The notes beneath the pieces were generated by a model, which did no database searches, was not told the DNA's origin, and saw nothing but the letters and a program-made list of their open reading frames with translations. From a virus, in IMG/VR virus record IMGVR_UViG_3300020159_000703, positions 1 to 43,600 of that record: a stretch of DNA of 43,600 bases. One strand, written 5' to 3'. Numbering within the stretch: the first letter of the stretch is position 1; every line of letters begins with the position of its first letter. The position numbers were made by a program, and so were the translations under genes. Below are positions 1 to 7,399 of the stretch, in pieces.

Positions 1-2992
1 CAGTTGAATTAGCATCTAATGTTGTAAAGTTAGCAGTAGCTCGTGTAGTAGTACCTATGTTTATATTGTTAATAGTACCTACGCCAATCGATGTCAAAGT
101 CAATGTAGGAGTATTGCTGGCTGTGAGTGTTATTAAATTCGTATAAGCTATACCATCAACATCATACGCAGACAACGATAAGGTATTGCTAATACCTTTG
201 CTAGATTTTAATTGAGTTCCTGAAGCAAAGGAAGCATTAGATGTAATACTATCTGTGTCGTCGCTACCGAATGTAAGATTTCCATCCACTTGTAAATTGC
301 CGGTAAAACTAGACGAAGTTCCTTTTAATAGTTTGTTAAAATTCCAACTGTCATCAGCAGACGCATAAGTCAATGTTGCTGATGTTGTTGGTCCTTCGAC
401 TGTTAGTCCTGCTCCGTTTGCGGCTGCGGGAGTAGGAGCACCTTTAGCTACAGTAATATTCAAATCTTCAACGTCTAGTGTTGTAGTGTTTAGGGTTGTT
501 GTAGTGCCATTTACTATTAGGTTACCAGTTACAGTTAGATTATTATTAACTGTGGTTGTACCTGTAGCGGAACCAATATTAACTGTTGTTCCTGAACCAA
601 ATGCATTAACTGTAGTTGCGGTATTGTTTAATAGATTAAACGTTGTTTGGTTAGTAGTTAAATCGCCGCCTCTAATTTGAACATCAGCATTGAATACCGC
701 ATTACTATTAACAGTTAATGTAGAACTTCCTACAATATCTCCACCAACAGATAATGTTCCTGTTATCGAAGCATTTCTTGATACAAAGAGGTCTTGGGCT
801 ATTCGAGTGTTACCAGTTACAAATAAATCCTGAAACACTCGAATGTCGTTTTCTACATTAAGATCACTGTTTAATGTTACTGTAGGAACAAATGTGATTC
901 CGGACGAATCGTCAGTATCGATCACACTGCCGTTTAAGGTAAAATTACCTAACTGTATTGACGACGCAGTAGTAGCAATAATCGCAGTGTTAGCCGCACC
1001 AAAGGCATTGACTGTGGTTGCTGTTGTGTTTAATAGATTAAATGTTGTCTGATCGGTTGTTAGGTCACCGCCTTTAATTTCTAGATCTAGATCAACTACT
1101 AAATTGTTGTTGACATTAGTTGTTCCAGTAGCAGCACCTATGTCTATTGTAGTAGCTGCTCCGAACGCATTAACTGTTGTGGCCACTGAGTTATAGACAT
1201 TCTGCGTTGTCTGTGTACCTACTAGAGTAGGATTTCGTAAAGTTACAGTTCCGCTGTCCTCACCTATGTTCAATGTAGCAGCAGTGCCAAAAGCATTAAC
1301 TGTTGTTGCTACGGTATCGTAGACATTCTGTGTAGTTTCTGTTCCAACCAATGTAGGATTGCGAAGGGTTACTGTTCCGCTGTTATCTCCAATGTTTAGA
1401 GTAGCAGCATCGCCAAATGCGTTGACTGTTGATGCGTTGGTATTATATAAATCTTGAATAGCCACTGTGCCAACCACAATAGGATTTTCAATTGTCAATG
1501 TTCCTGTATTGGCACCCATGTTGATAGCTGTAGCAGCTCCAAACACATTTATTGTTGTTGCCACGGTATCTAGCAAGTTAAATGTAGTTTGATCAGTGTT
1601 AAGTATCTGTGTTCTAAGTTCAACACCACCGGTGCCCGACGGATCGATAACTACATCACCGTTGGAGTTTGTACCTTGTATGACATTTTGATAGATATAC
1701 AATCCGTCGGTATTGATCCTATCACGAATATTAATATCGCCTCGTAGATAAACTTCACCATCAATGCGGCCAAGATATAATTCGCCAGCTGATGTATCAG
1801 TGCGAATCATTTCGTTAACGTAGATCGGACTGATTTCAAACTGAAGATTGATTGGAAAATCTATATAACCGGTAGACAGTCCTGTCCAGGATGTGATAAT
1901 TCTAAAATTAGTTGGGCCTGTGTTAGGCTCAGCATAGATATTTTGAATTGTAAAGGCAAATCGAGATGTAGTACCTGATGCCGAATCAATAGTTACCCAC
2001 GTTCCAGGACTTCCAGGAGTTTCTCTTTGTAGTATTACTGATCCAGTTGATAGGGCCGATTCTGCTTTATAGGAAGCGGAGTAGGTTAGTGTACCAGAAA
2101 CTGGCGTTGTAAAATTTACGTAAACAGTTTTTGATGTTTCCGATGTTGACGGTAGATCAATCTCACCTGGACTATCTAGGGTTCCATCACCCGTAAGGTT
2201 AATGAATACGCCTGTGGTTCCAGTTGACGTAAAATTAGTAATGCCATCCTCTCCAGGTATGCTTTGAATTATACCAACTTCTAAATTGTTAAGATATATG
2301 GTGTTAGAAGTAATTGCTCCACGTTCTGTTACAGAATGAAGTGTATCAGTTTCTGTAACGCCAAGCCCTTCAAATCGTAGTTCGGTGTCGCTGATACGAG
2401 TAATATTAATACCGCGGTCAACTGTGAATCGGATACTTTGATCGTCAGTGATAACAGGACCAACTCGTCCGTATAATCGCAATTCTGTTGTGCCCACTGG
2501 CACTTCAAAGTCGTATTCAGATCCGGAAATTGTAAAAGTATCTTGTTCTTCGCTGATATTTTCAAATACAATATTATCACCTGCTACAATGGTCATATTG
2601 TCGCGAACAGAATCTGCTTCAAGAGTATTGCCGCCCGGATCAGTGCCGTTGCCTAACAGTCGAACTTTTCTAAAAAAGTCGTAGTAAGCAGCACTGTTTG
2701 GATAAATGTTAGATGTTTCAAACGAATGCAATGAGCCCGAGCCCACTGATAAGAGATCAACAGCTATGCTATCGCCGGCATTTTCTTCGGTAAGAGCTAG
2801 TTTAAACGTATTAATAGACACAGAAATTATGTAGTATTTGTAACCGTCTACAAGTGCGCCTACTGCGGTTCCTCCGCCTGTGTGATATATTACACCCTGG
2901 CGGTCTATAAACCCGTGTCCATTTATTGTTATAATATCCGTGCCTGTGTTGACAGCAACAGACGGATCAAAAGTATTAATCAGCGGCATCAT
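1..2992 (-). CDS. Large repetitive tail-fibre-like structural protein (3' end outside window)
   Basis: An uninterrupted minus-strand reading frame of 997 codons runs from 2992 off the left edge of the window. It begins with two adjacent ATGs (2992-2990 and 2989-2987) after an AAGGA; spacing slightly favours the second. The start reads MMPLINTFDPSVAVNTG. The first half (about residues 1-450) is Gly/Thr/Ser-rich beta-type sequence. From about residue 450 to 810 it carries tandem blocks of the type ATTVNAFGAATTINIG, each followed by a short segment ending in NLLNTTATTV or QNVYDTVATT. The downstream half has short beta repeats such as LTVTGNLIVNGTTTTLN. This is typical of long fibre or adhesin proteins of marine T4-like phages. 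The function (virion fibre, host contact) is inferred from composition and repeats; no receptor-binding domain is visible in the part present. A late promoter box lies 15 bases upstream. Confidence 0.85.
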   Translation of the reverse strand, partial: MMPLINTFDPSVAVNTGTDIITINGHGFIDRQGVIYHTGGGTAVGALVDGYKYYIISVSINTFKLALTEENAGDSIAVDLLSVGSGSLHSFETSNIYPNSAAYYDFFRKVRLLGNGTDPGGNTLEADSVRDNMTIVAGDNIVFENISEEQDTFTISGSEYDFEVPVGTTELRLYGRVGPVITDDQSIRFTVDRGINITRISDTELRFEGLGVTETDTLHSVTERGAITSNTIYLNNLEVGIIQSIPGEDGITNFTSTGTTGVFINLTGDGTLDSPGEIDLPSTSETSKTVYVNFTTPVSGTLTYSASYKAESALSTGSVILQRETPGSPGTWVTIDSASGTTSRFAFTIQNIYAEPNTGPTNFRIITSWTGLSTGYIDFPINLQFEISPIYVNEMIRTDTSAGELYLGRIDGEVYLRGDINIRDRINTDGLYIYQNVIQGTNSNGDVVIDPSGTGGVELRTQILNTDQTTFNLLDTVATTINVFGAATAINMGANTGTLTIENPIVVGTVAIQDLYNTNASTVNAFGDAATLNIGDNSGTVTLRNPTLVGTETTQNVYDTVATTVNAFGTAATLNIGEDSGTVTLRNPTLVGTQTTQNVYNSVATTVNAFGAATTIDIGAATGTTNVNNNLVVDLDLEIKGGDLTTDQTTFNLLNTTATTVNAFGAANTAIIATTASSIQLGNFTLNGSVIDTDDSSGITFVPTVTLNSDLNVENDIRVFQDLFVTGNTRIAQDLFVSRNASITGTLSVGGDIVGSSTLTVNSNAVFNADVQIRGGDLTTNQTTFNLLNNTATTVNAFGSGTTVNIGSATGTTTVNNNLTVTGNLIVNGTTTTLNTTTLDVEDLNITVAKGAPTPAAANGAGLTVEGPTTSATLTYASADDSWNFNKLLKGTSSSFTGNLQVDGNLTFGSDDTDSITSNASFASGTQLKSSKGISNTLSLSAYDVDGIAYTNLITLTASNTPTLTLTSIGVGTINNINIGTTTRATANFTTLDANST
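560..1640 (-). repeat. Six to seven imperfect tandem coding repeats in the left fibre gene
   Basis: Repeated units of about 120-130 bases recur inside the minus-strand fibre gene. On the plus strand each begins near GCATTAACTGTTGTTGC, at about 603, 1005, 1167, 1290, 1419 and 1546. They encode TTVNAFGxAATLNIG units followed by TVTLRNPTLVGT or equivalents. The three copies between 1167 and 1545 are the most regular; the others are separated by non-repeat sequence. The pattern suggests a repetitive beta-structured shaft that grew by in-frame duplication. Confidence 0.75.
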
Positions 2993-3007
2993 TTATCCTT
3001 TACTCAG

Positions 3008-3015
3008 TATTTATT
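3008..3015 (-). promoter_or_regulatory. T4-type late promoter box (minus strand)
   Basis: The minus strand reads AATAAATA, one base from the T4 late consensus TATAAATA, ending 15 bases before the fibre gene start at 2992. It lies back to back with a plus-strand box at 3029-3036. Confidence 0.6.
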
Positions 3016-3028
3016 GTTCCTAGGATAG

Positions 3029-3036
3029 TATAAATA
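3029..3036 (+). promoter_or_regulatory. T4-type late promoter box, perfect consensus
   Basis: The sequence is exactly TATAAATA and ends 8 bases before the ATG at 3045. In T4, late transcripts start roughly 5-7 bases after this box, so the mRNA leader would be only a few bases. No Shine-Dalgarno sequence fits in between. Confidence 0.7.
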
Positions 3037-3044
3037 TTGATACC

Positions 3045-4484
3045 ATGAAACAAAACCACATCGATCAAGCCATAGAATCCTTTGGGCAAATGCTTAAAAA
3101 CATTGAAGCAACCAAAGCTGCCACACCATTTGACTTCAAAGAAGTAACTGATAAAATAGAGGAAATTGTCAAAGCAATACCCTATAACAGTATTTCCGGA
3201 GATCAAATAGCAGGTGGTAAAATTAAAAGTTTTTCCAGTACAGGCATAGATGATTCTGCTTCACAGCCTACGTTGTCCGTTAAAAACGGAACCATAGAAG
3301 CACCTAGTGCTACTATTCCAGCGTTAAAAGGTCGGGTTTTTATTGAAGACAGTCTAGTAGCCAATGAGATTACTGTGCTAAAAGATCTCACAGTTTCGGG
3401 TGTGCTGCGAGCAAACGTAGAAGTTAACTACGCAGATTTCTTAAAACGCATTCCAAAGCAGGCGATATCGCAGGACCTAATAGGTCAGGGCACAATACGA
3501 AACTTTGCCAGCACAGGTATTCGAGATCAAAGCACAGGTTCAATTAAGATCACAATCAAAGACGATGCTGTTTATATGGACAGTATTTCTGTAGGCACAG
3601 TATTAAACGATCTCAAGGTAGAAAAAACTATCAGAGCAGAGAGTGCCGAATTTACCGGAACGATCAAAGCTAAAAGGATTGAAGTATCTGAAATTAAATC
3701 TGATCTAAGATTAGAAAGAACTTCTAGTTTAGAATTTAAACACGCACCCGATAATCCAATCTACGGCAAAGGTCTTGCTTGGACTGGACTTGGTCCTACT
3801 AAACAGTTTGTTCTTAAAGGTGAGGACAGTATTTTCTCTACAGAAAATATCGATCTCCAACCAGGCAAAAATTATCTAATTAATAATTCTGTTGTGATCA
3901 GTGAAAAAGAATTAGGCCCAGGTATTGTTAAAAGTAGATTAAGAGAAGTTGGTATTTTAAAAGATCTCACAGTAATGGGAGATTCAAACCTCGCAAATTT
4001 TGTGTTCTTTAATTCATCTGCTGAAAGAGCAAATATTGGAATTGGTGAACCCAATGGCAAGTTTTCTGTCTTTGGTAATAACATTGAACTAAAGCACGAC
4101 TTTGTTGACGGTAAGGCTGTATTTGGTACCCACGGTTATCAAGATCTATCATTTGTCACAGACAACACTTCTAGAGTTCAACTACACAACAACGGTCATA
4201 TTACTCTTGGAAATAAAAATACACCACCTACACAGGTATTTGTACATGGTAAAATTGCTGTAGGTGTTAACAGTCCAGATCCTGCTGTGGATCTCCATGT
4301 TAATGGTTCAATCAAGTTTGACAATCATCTACACACCTACGGATCACAAGCACCTGAAACTGGTAATTACAACTCCGGCGACATTGTTTGGAATACTGAT
4401 CCTAAACCTAATCATCCAGTGGGTTGGGTATGTACTAGAGCTGGCAGTCCTGGAACTTGGAGACCATTCGGTATCATTAGCTAA
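3045..4484 (+). CDS. Tail-fibre-like structural protein
   Basis: This 479-residue protein is probably a virion fibre or adhesin. The first 30 residues are helical (MKQNHIDQAIESFGQMLKN). Two related blocks follow, at about residues 46-125 and 134-215. Each starts with IPxxxIS-x-D-x-I-x-x-G-x-I-x-x-F-x-S-T-G-I and ends in a short beta segment containing LKDLTVSG or LNDLKVEK, so the N-terminal half arose by duplication. The middle has fibre-type phrases (IGIGEPNGKFSVFGNN, VHGKIAVGV, LHVNGSIKF). The last 50 residues (GDIVWNTDPKP, GWVCTRAGSPGTWRPFG) resemble the terminal domain of many phage fibres and side-tail proteins. A perfect late box lies upstream and the next gene overlaps its stop as TAATG, so the two are probably co-expressed late. 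The exact role in the tail is unknown. Confidence 0.8.
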   Translation: MKQNHIDQAIESFGQMLKNIEATKAATPFDFKEVTDKIEEIVKAIPYNSISGDQIAGGKIKSFSSTGIDDSASQPTLSVKNGTIEAPSATIPALKGRVFIEDSLVANEITVLKDLTVSGVLRANVEVNYADFLKRIPKQAISQDLIGQGTIRNFASTGIRDQSTGSIKITIKDDAVYMDSISVGTVLNDLKVEKTIRAESAEFTGTIKAKRIEVSEIKSDLRLERTSSLEFKHAPDNPIYGKGLAWTGLGPTKQFVLKGEDSIFSTENIDLQPGKNYLINNSVVISEKELGPGIVKSRLREVGILKDLTVMGDSNLANFVFFNSSAERANIGIGEPNGKFSVFGNNIELKHDFVDGKAVFGTHGYQDLSFVTDNTSRVQLHNNGHITLGNKNTPPTQVFVHGKIAVGVNSPDPAVDLHVNGSIKFDNHLHTYGSQAPETGNYNSGDIVWNTDPKPNHPVGWVCTRAGSPGTWRPFGIIS

Positions 4485-5071
4485 TGATATCGATAGCAAT
4501 CGGCAACGGTGAAAGCCGTACAGGCATCAATCTAACAAATCTTTCTAATCGTATAACCGTGGGCTGTAATGCTGTGGTTAGAGATTTTCCTGTTAATCAT
4601 TTAGTATGTGTTGATCGAAGAATGGTTCGAGAAGCACTACAACACACCAACTGTCCCGATAATGTCTATACTAGACAAGATTGGATCGGTGAATTTAAAT
4701 ACTCGTCTAAAGTATTACCAGTTCCGCAACTTCCGTACCAAGGCACATCAAGAGTTGACGATCCTTTTCATTGGGGTAGTGGACCGTATGCTGTTTTAAA
4801 AGCTGCCATGCTAGCAGACCGTATTGAATTAATTGGTTTTGATTTATGGAGTAACGATAAACACATAAACAATCTTTACAAAGGAACTAACAATTATAAT
4901 TCAGTAGATCATCATGCTATCGATCCTAGATATTGGATACATCAAGTTTCAATGGTGTTCACACATTTCTCTGATAAGTACTTTACAATTTACAACTTAG
5001 CTGAATGGCAATTACCGGACAGCTGGTGTTTGGCAAATGTTTCTTTTAAATCACTTGACAAGCTAGAATAA
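4484..5071 (+). CDS. DUF115/sialyltransferase-like nucleotide-sugar-type protein
   Basis: A 195-residue soluble protein starting MISIAIGNGESRTG. The IGNGES-type loop after the first beta strand, the following NAVVRDFPVNHLVCVDRR (a strand then D-R) and the later VLKAAMLADRIELIGFDLWS (GFD after a strand) match the layout of DUF115-type and related putative glycosyl- or sialyltransferases. In those families the Gly-rich loop binds the nucleotide sugar. I cannot place it in one family with certainty. It begins on the stop codon of the fibre gene (TAATG) and is followed by other sugar-transfer genes, which suggests a role in modifying host or virion glycans. That function is inferred from context. 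Confidence 0.6.
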   Translation: MISIAIGNGESRTGINLTNLSNRITVGCNAVVRDFPVNHLVCVDRRMVREALQHTNCPDNVYTRQDWIGEFKYSSKVLPVPQLPYQGTSRVDDPFHWGSGPYAVLKAAMLADRIELIGFDLWSNDKHINNLYKGTNNYNSVDHHAIDPRYWIHQVSMVFTHFSDKYFTIYNLAEWQLPDSWCLANVSFKSLDKLE

Positions 5072-5083
5072 AATCTGTAAACT
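5055..5083 (+). promoter_or_regulatory. Candidate sigma70-type promoter before queD
   Basis: A perfect TTGACA (5055-5060) inside the end of the preceding gene is followed, after 17 bases, by TAAACT (5078-5083), which matches four of six bases of TATAAT. It would give an untranslated leader of about 80 bases. The weak -10 keeps this tentative. Confidence 0.35.
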
Positions 5084-5102
5084 GTATCAATAGTGGCCTT
5101 TC

Positions 5103-5139
5103 ATGACGTTCATCCCACTTTAAATACTCTGCTCGTCAT
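5103..5139 (+). other. Stem-loop in the leader of the queD-like gene
   Basis: ATGACG (5103-5108) pairs perfectly with CGTCAT (5134-5139) around a 25-base loop. It is the only clear structure in the 100-base gap before queD. It does not look like a preQ1 riboswitch and has no terminator T-tract. A regulatory role is possible but unsupported. Confidence 0.25.
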
Positions 5140-5171
5140 CAAACTTGCTACCTTAATAAAGGAGACTAGAG

Positions 5172-5711
5172 ATGGCAAAATATCTTTCAACAAAAACTTA
5201 CGGCAACGACCGCGGACTTTCATGCTGTTTTAGACAGTGGAGAAGCACTCATTCACATTGCTCATTACTACACGGATACTCAATTGGAATTAAATTGATC
5301 TTCGAATCGGAGACACTAGATGACCGTAACTGGGTTATGGACTTTGGTGGACTTAAAGCATTCAAAGAATGGTCAGAATGGCAGTTTGATCACACTACTG
5401 TAATGGGCAGTGATGACCCTCATCTAGAAAAGTTCAAAGAACTAGCCAAGTTGGGCAAGCAAGCAGAAGGCGGCGTACTGGATCTACGTATTGTAGAAGC
5501 AGTCGGATGCGAAAAGTTCGCTGAACTAGCATATCGAACAATGAACGAGATTCTAACTGCTTTTCAACAAGGTAAAAGATGGGAGTTGAAAGACAACGAC
5601 GGGTCTATCAAAGCATCTTTCATTGCTAGATATCCTGTTGGTGCTGGTGTTAAACTTCGTTCAGTTGAAGTATTCGAACATGCTGGTAATTCAGCAACAT
5701 ACGAAGGCTAA
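5172..5711 (+). CDS. queD: QueD-like 6-pyruvoyl-/6-carboxy-tetrahydropterin synthase family protein
   Basis: A 179-residue protein of the QueD/PTPS fold. Bacterial QueD converts dihydroneopterin triphosphate to 6-carboxytetrahydropterin on the way to preQ0, queuosine and 7-deazaguanine DNA bases. Aligned by eye with E. coli QueD, the catalytic Cys is C30 (HSHC) and the zinc-site HGH appears as HGY (H34, Y36). NWVMDFGGLKAFKEW and QFDHTTV match the second conserved block with its Asp-His pair. Marine phage QueD-like proteins share the phrase SCCFRQ...SHC..LHGY, so this is a phage subfamily. The start is well supported by AAGGAGA six bases upstream. No queC, queE, folE or dpdA partner lies in the window, so whether it serves DNA modification or host metabolism is open. 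Confidence 0.8.
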   Translation: MAKYLSTKTYGNDRGLSCCFRQWRSTHSHCSLLHGYSIGIKLIFESETLDDRNWVMDFGGLKAFKEWSEWQFDHTTVMGSDDPHLEKFKELAKLGKQAEGGVLDLRIVEAVGCEKFAELAYRTMNEILTAFQQGKRWELKDNDGSIKASFIARYPVGAGVKLRSVEVFEHAGNSATYEG

Positions 5712-5869
5712 TGCGTACTGCGTGGAGAGTATGGGCTAAAGCCCTAGGCGAAAAAGCAGGTGCTACTAAGCAGGAAGCTGATAGTGTAGCACTTGTTCGT
5801 ACTGTTATTGTTCTTTGCTACATCATCACTAACATGTTTATTATCGCAGGTGTTATAAGGCATTGGTAA
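5711..5869 (+). CDS. Small single-span membrane protein
   Basis: A 52-residue protein, MRTAWRVWAKALGEKAG..., whose ATG overlaps the queD stop (TAATG) and whose own stop overlaps the next ATG the same way. Residues 1-25 are amphipathic and basic; residues 28-49 (VRTVIVLCYIITNMFIIAGVI) form one hydrophobic span and the protein ends RHW. Nearly identical small proteins occur in many marine T4-like phages, but no function is known to me. The translational coupling on both sides supports expression. Confidence 0.75.
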   Translation: MRTAWRVWAKALGEKAGATKQEADSVALVRTVIVLCYIITNMFIIAGVIRHW

Positions 5870-6564
5870 TGTTAAATGTGATTTGTCTAAAACACGGTAC
5901 CAAGTACGGACCGGAATATGTAAACAAACTATATAACATGGTTCGTCGGCATCTCCACGTGCCCTATCGATTTGTCTGCTTTACAGATGACATCACTGAT
6001 ATTAATCCGGACATTGAAATACGTATGCTTCCAACAGCAGCTATAGCAGGGTGGTGGTGGAAGCCGTATGTGTTTAAAGCAGACCATTTTCCAGCAGGCG
6101 ATACTAATTTATTTTTAGATTTAGATACTGTTATTGTAAAAAACTTTACACAGCTCACCGAATATCTTCCTGGAAAATTTCTTGGTCTTCGAGATGTCGG
6201 GCGAGTATTTCGACAATCGTATCAAAAACTAGGCAGTGCCGTGATGCGATGGCCCGCTGGCCAGTATTACAATATATGGACTGACATGGAAAGAAATCAC
6301 GGCATCATGAGAAAGTTTCACGGTGATCAAGATTGGATTTGGCACCTACATAAAGACAATATAACATTTTACCCAGACCCGTGGATTAGAAGCTACAAAT
6401 GGGAAATACGATCCAAAGAAGAAATTTCAGGAGTTGGTCCCAGAGCAAGATTCATTTCTACTAGAAGCCCCGAAATTCCTGTAGACTGTTGTATATTAGC
6501 GTTTCACGGACACCCGAGAGTAGATCAAGTATTAGATCAAGTTATTGTAGATAACTGGCAATAA
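5869..6564 (+). CDS. Glycosyltransferase-like protein (GT-A fold, DxD motif)
   Basis: 231 residues. The ATG at 5869 is preferred over an in-frame TTG six bases earlier because it overlaps the preceding stop (TAATG). The N-terminus (LNVICLKHGTKYGPEYVNKLY) and the FVCFTDD strand fit a GT-A nucleotide-sugar fold. LFLDLDTVIVKNF (near residue 85) supplies the metal-binding D-x-D. WWWKPYVF, FHGDQDWIW and AFHGHPRV are conserved-looking acceptor and C-terminal His blocks, as in GT8-like enzymes. It most likely transfers a sugar to a virion or host-surface acceptor; the sugar and target cannot be told. It ends tail to tail with the next gene (23-base overlap). Confidence 0.7.
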   Translation: MLNVICLKHGTKYGPEYVNKLYNMVRRHLHVPYRFVCFTDDITDINPDIEIRMLPTAAIAGWWWKPYVFKADHFPAGDTNLFLDLDTVIVKNFTQLTEYLPGKFLGLRDVGRVFRQSYQKLGSAVMRWPAGQYYNIWTDMERNHGIMRKFHGDQDWIWHLHKDNITFYPDPWIRSYKWEIRSKEEISGVGPRARFISTRSPEIPVDCCILAFHGHPRVDQVLDQVIVDNWQ

Positions 6565-7354
6565 GTTTTTGCGGTATTCCCTGTTCCATTTCTTCTTGAG
6601 TCCATTCTGTCCAACATAGATCGTTCAACCACTGTTGTCTTTCTGGTCTACTGGGATTTTCAATTAACTTTAAATCTAAGTTTCCCACAGGTGCTGCTAG
6701 ACTAGCTGATCCCACAAACGCTGGTACACCGTTAATTACTGCCTGTATTCCCGGATTAGAATTCCACCCAACAACTGCCCATGACTGTTGTAATGCTCGA
6801 TCAAATGTATCGTTGTTAATTGTTACTGATCCCCGTAGTCGTACAGGGTATCGAGGATGGGGTCTAAAAACAATTGGGCGATCAGTGTATTGTTTTAATG
6901 TACTGATAGTTTGTTCCACCCATAGGTTCATTGGAGGCTGATTATTCCACTGTTGACTGTTTTCATGCTGGCCACATATTAAAATGTGTTGTCCCGTGTT
7001 AGTCCACTCTTTTAAACAAATTCCTAATTGGTCAGCTCTGCTACTATTGTTACCAATCGGATTAAAGTAAGAACCTAGATTTATTCCGTTTATTCCAATC
7101 TTCCATGTCTTGTTTCGAATTAAATTTCCAATTTCTAAAACAATAACAGGCTTGCCTTGATTTCTATACCTGTCCCAAATGCCTTTATTCTGTCGCATTC
7201 TTCCGTTCCAGAGTACACTCCATATGACTGCAACATCACCAGTTCCGCCTAACGGACTGATTTCTTGATTGGCTTTTAACAAACCCATTTTAAAACTTTC
7301 AAAGATTGGAGGACTATTTAACGCACCAAATTGAGGATAGAGATCATACTTCAT
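6542..7354 (-). CDS. Capsule/surface-polysaccharide-type transferase-like protein
   Basis: 270 residues on the minus strand, starting MKYDLYPQFGALNSPPIFES. A longer upstream frame exists, but this ATG begins the folded sequence. The block RPIVFRPHPRYPVRLRG and the later SWAVVGWNSNPGIQAVINGVPAFVG correspond to the two hallmark segments (pHPR, then a Ser/Asn-Pro-Gly loop with a following strand) of capsule polysaccharide synthesis or export transferases of the KpsC/KpsS and GT-B type. Marine phages often carry one such gene near fibre genes. Its 3' end overlaps the 3' end of the neighbouring plus-strand glycosyltransferase by 23 bases. No clear minus-strand promoter was found. Confidence 0.6.
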   Translation of the reverse strand: MKYDLYPQFGALNSPPIFESFKMGLLKANQEISPLGGTGDVAVIWSVLWNGRMRQNKGIWDRYRNQGKPVIVLEIGNLIRNKTWKIGINGINLGSYFNPIGNNSSRADQLGICLKEWTNTGQHILICGQHENSQQWNNQPPMNLWVEQTISTLKQYTDRPIVFRPHPRYPVRLRGSVTINNDTFDRALQQSWAVVGWNSNPGIQAVINGVPAFVGSASLAAPVGNLDLKLIENPSRPERQQWLNDLCWTEWTQEEMEQGIPQKLIASYLQ

Positions 7355-7364
7355 AATGTATATA

Positions 7365-7393
7365 TTGACTTTTTCCTCTAGTGGTAGTATAAT
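7365..7393 (+). promoter_or_regulatory. Strong host-type sigma70 promoter; leaderless start
   Basis: TTGACT (7365-7370), an exact 17-base spacer and a perfect TATAAT (7388-7393). Transcription would be expected to start about 7 bases after the -10, which is the A of the ATG at 7400. No Shine-Dalgarno sequence precedes that ATG. It would drive the run from 7400 to the UV endonuclease gene. Confidence 0.75.
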
Positions 7394-7399
7394 AAGACT

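Noticed and set aside
486-1052. Plus-strand open frames of 60-70 residues, Val-rich
   Set aside because: They are mirror frames of the Asn/Thr-rich minus-strand fibre gene; the composition follows from reading its repeats backwards and no ribosome binding sites precede them.
560-1640. CRISPR-like regular repeat spacing
   Set aside because: The repeats are imperfect, in frame, about 125 bases long with no short identical repeat/spacer pattern, and encode repeated protein units.
5084-5171. preQ1 riboswitch upstream of the QueD-like gene
   Set aside because: The leader has one 6-bp stem with a 25-base loop but no preQ1 aptamer core or A-rich pseudoknot tail that I can recognise.
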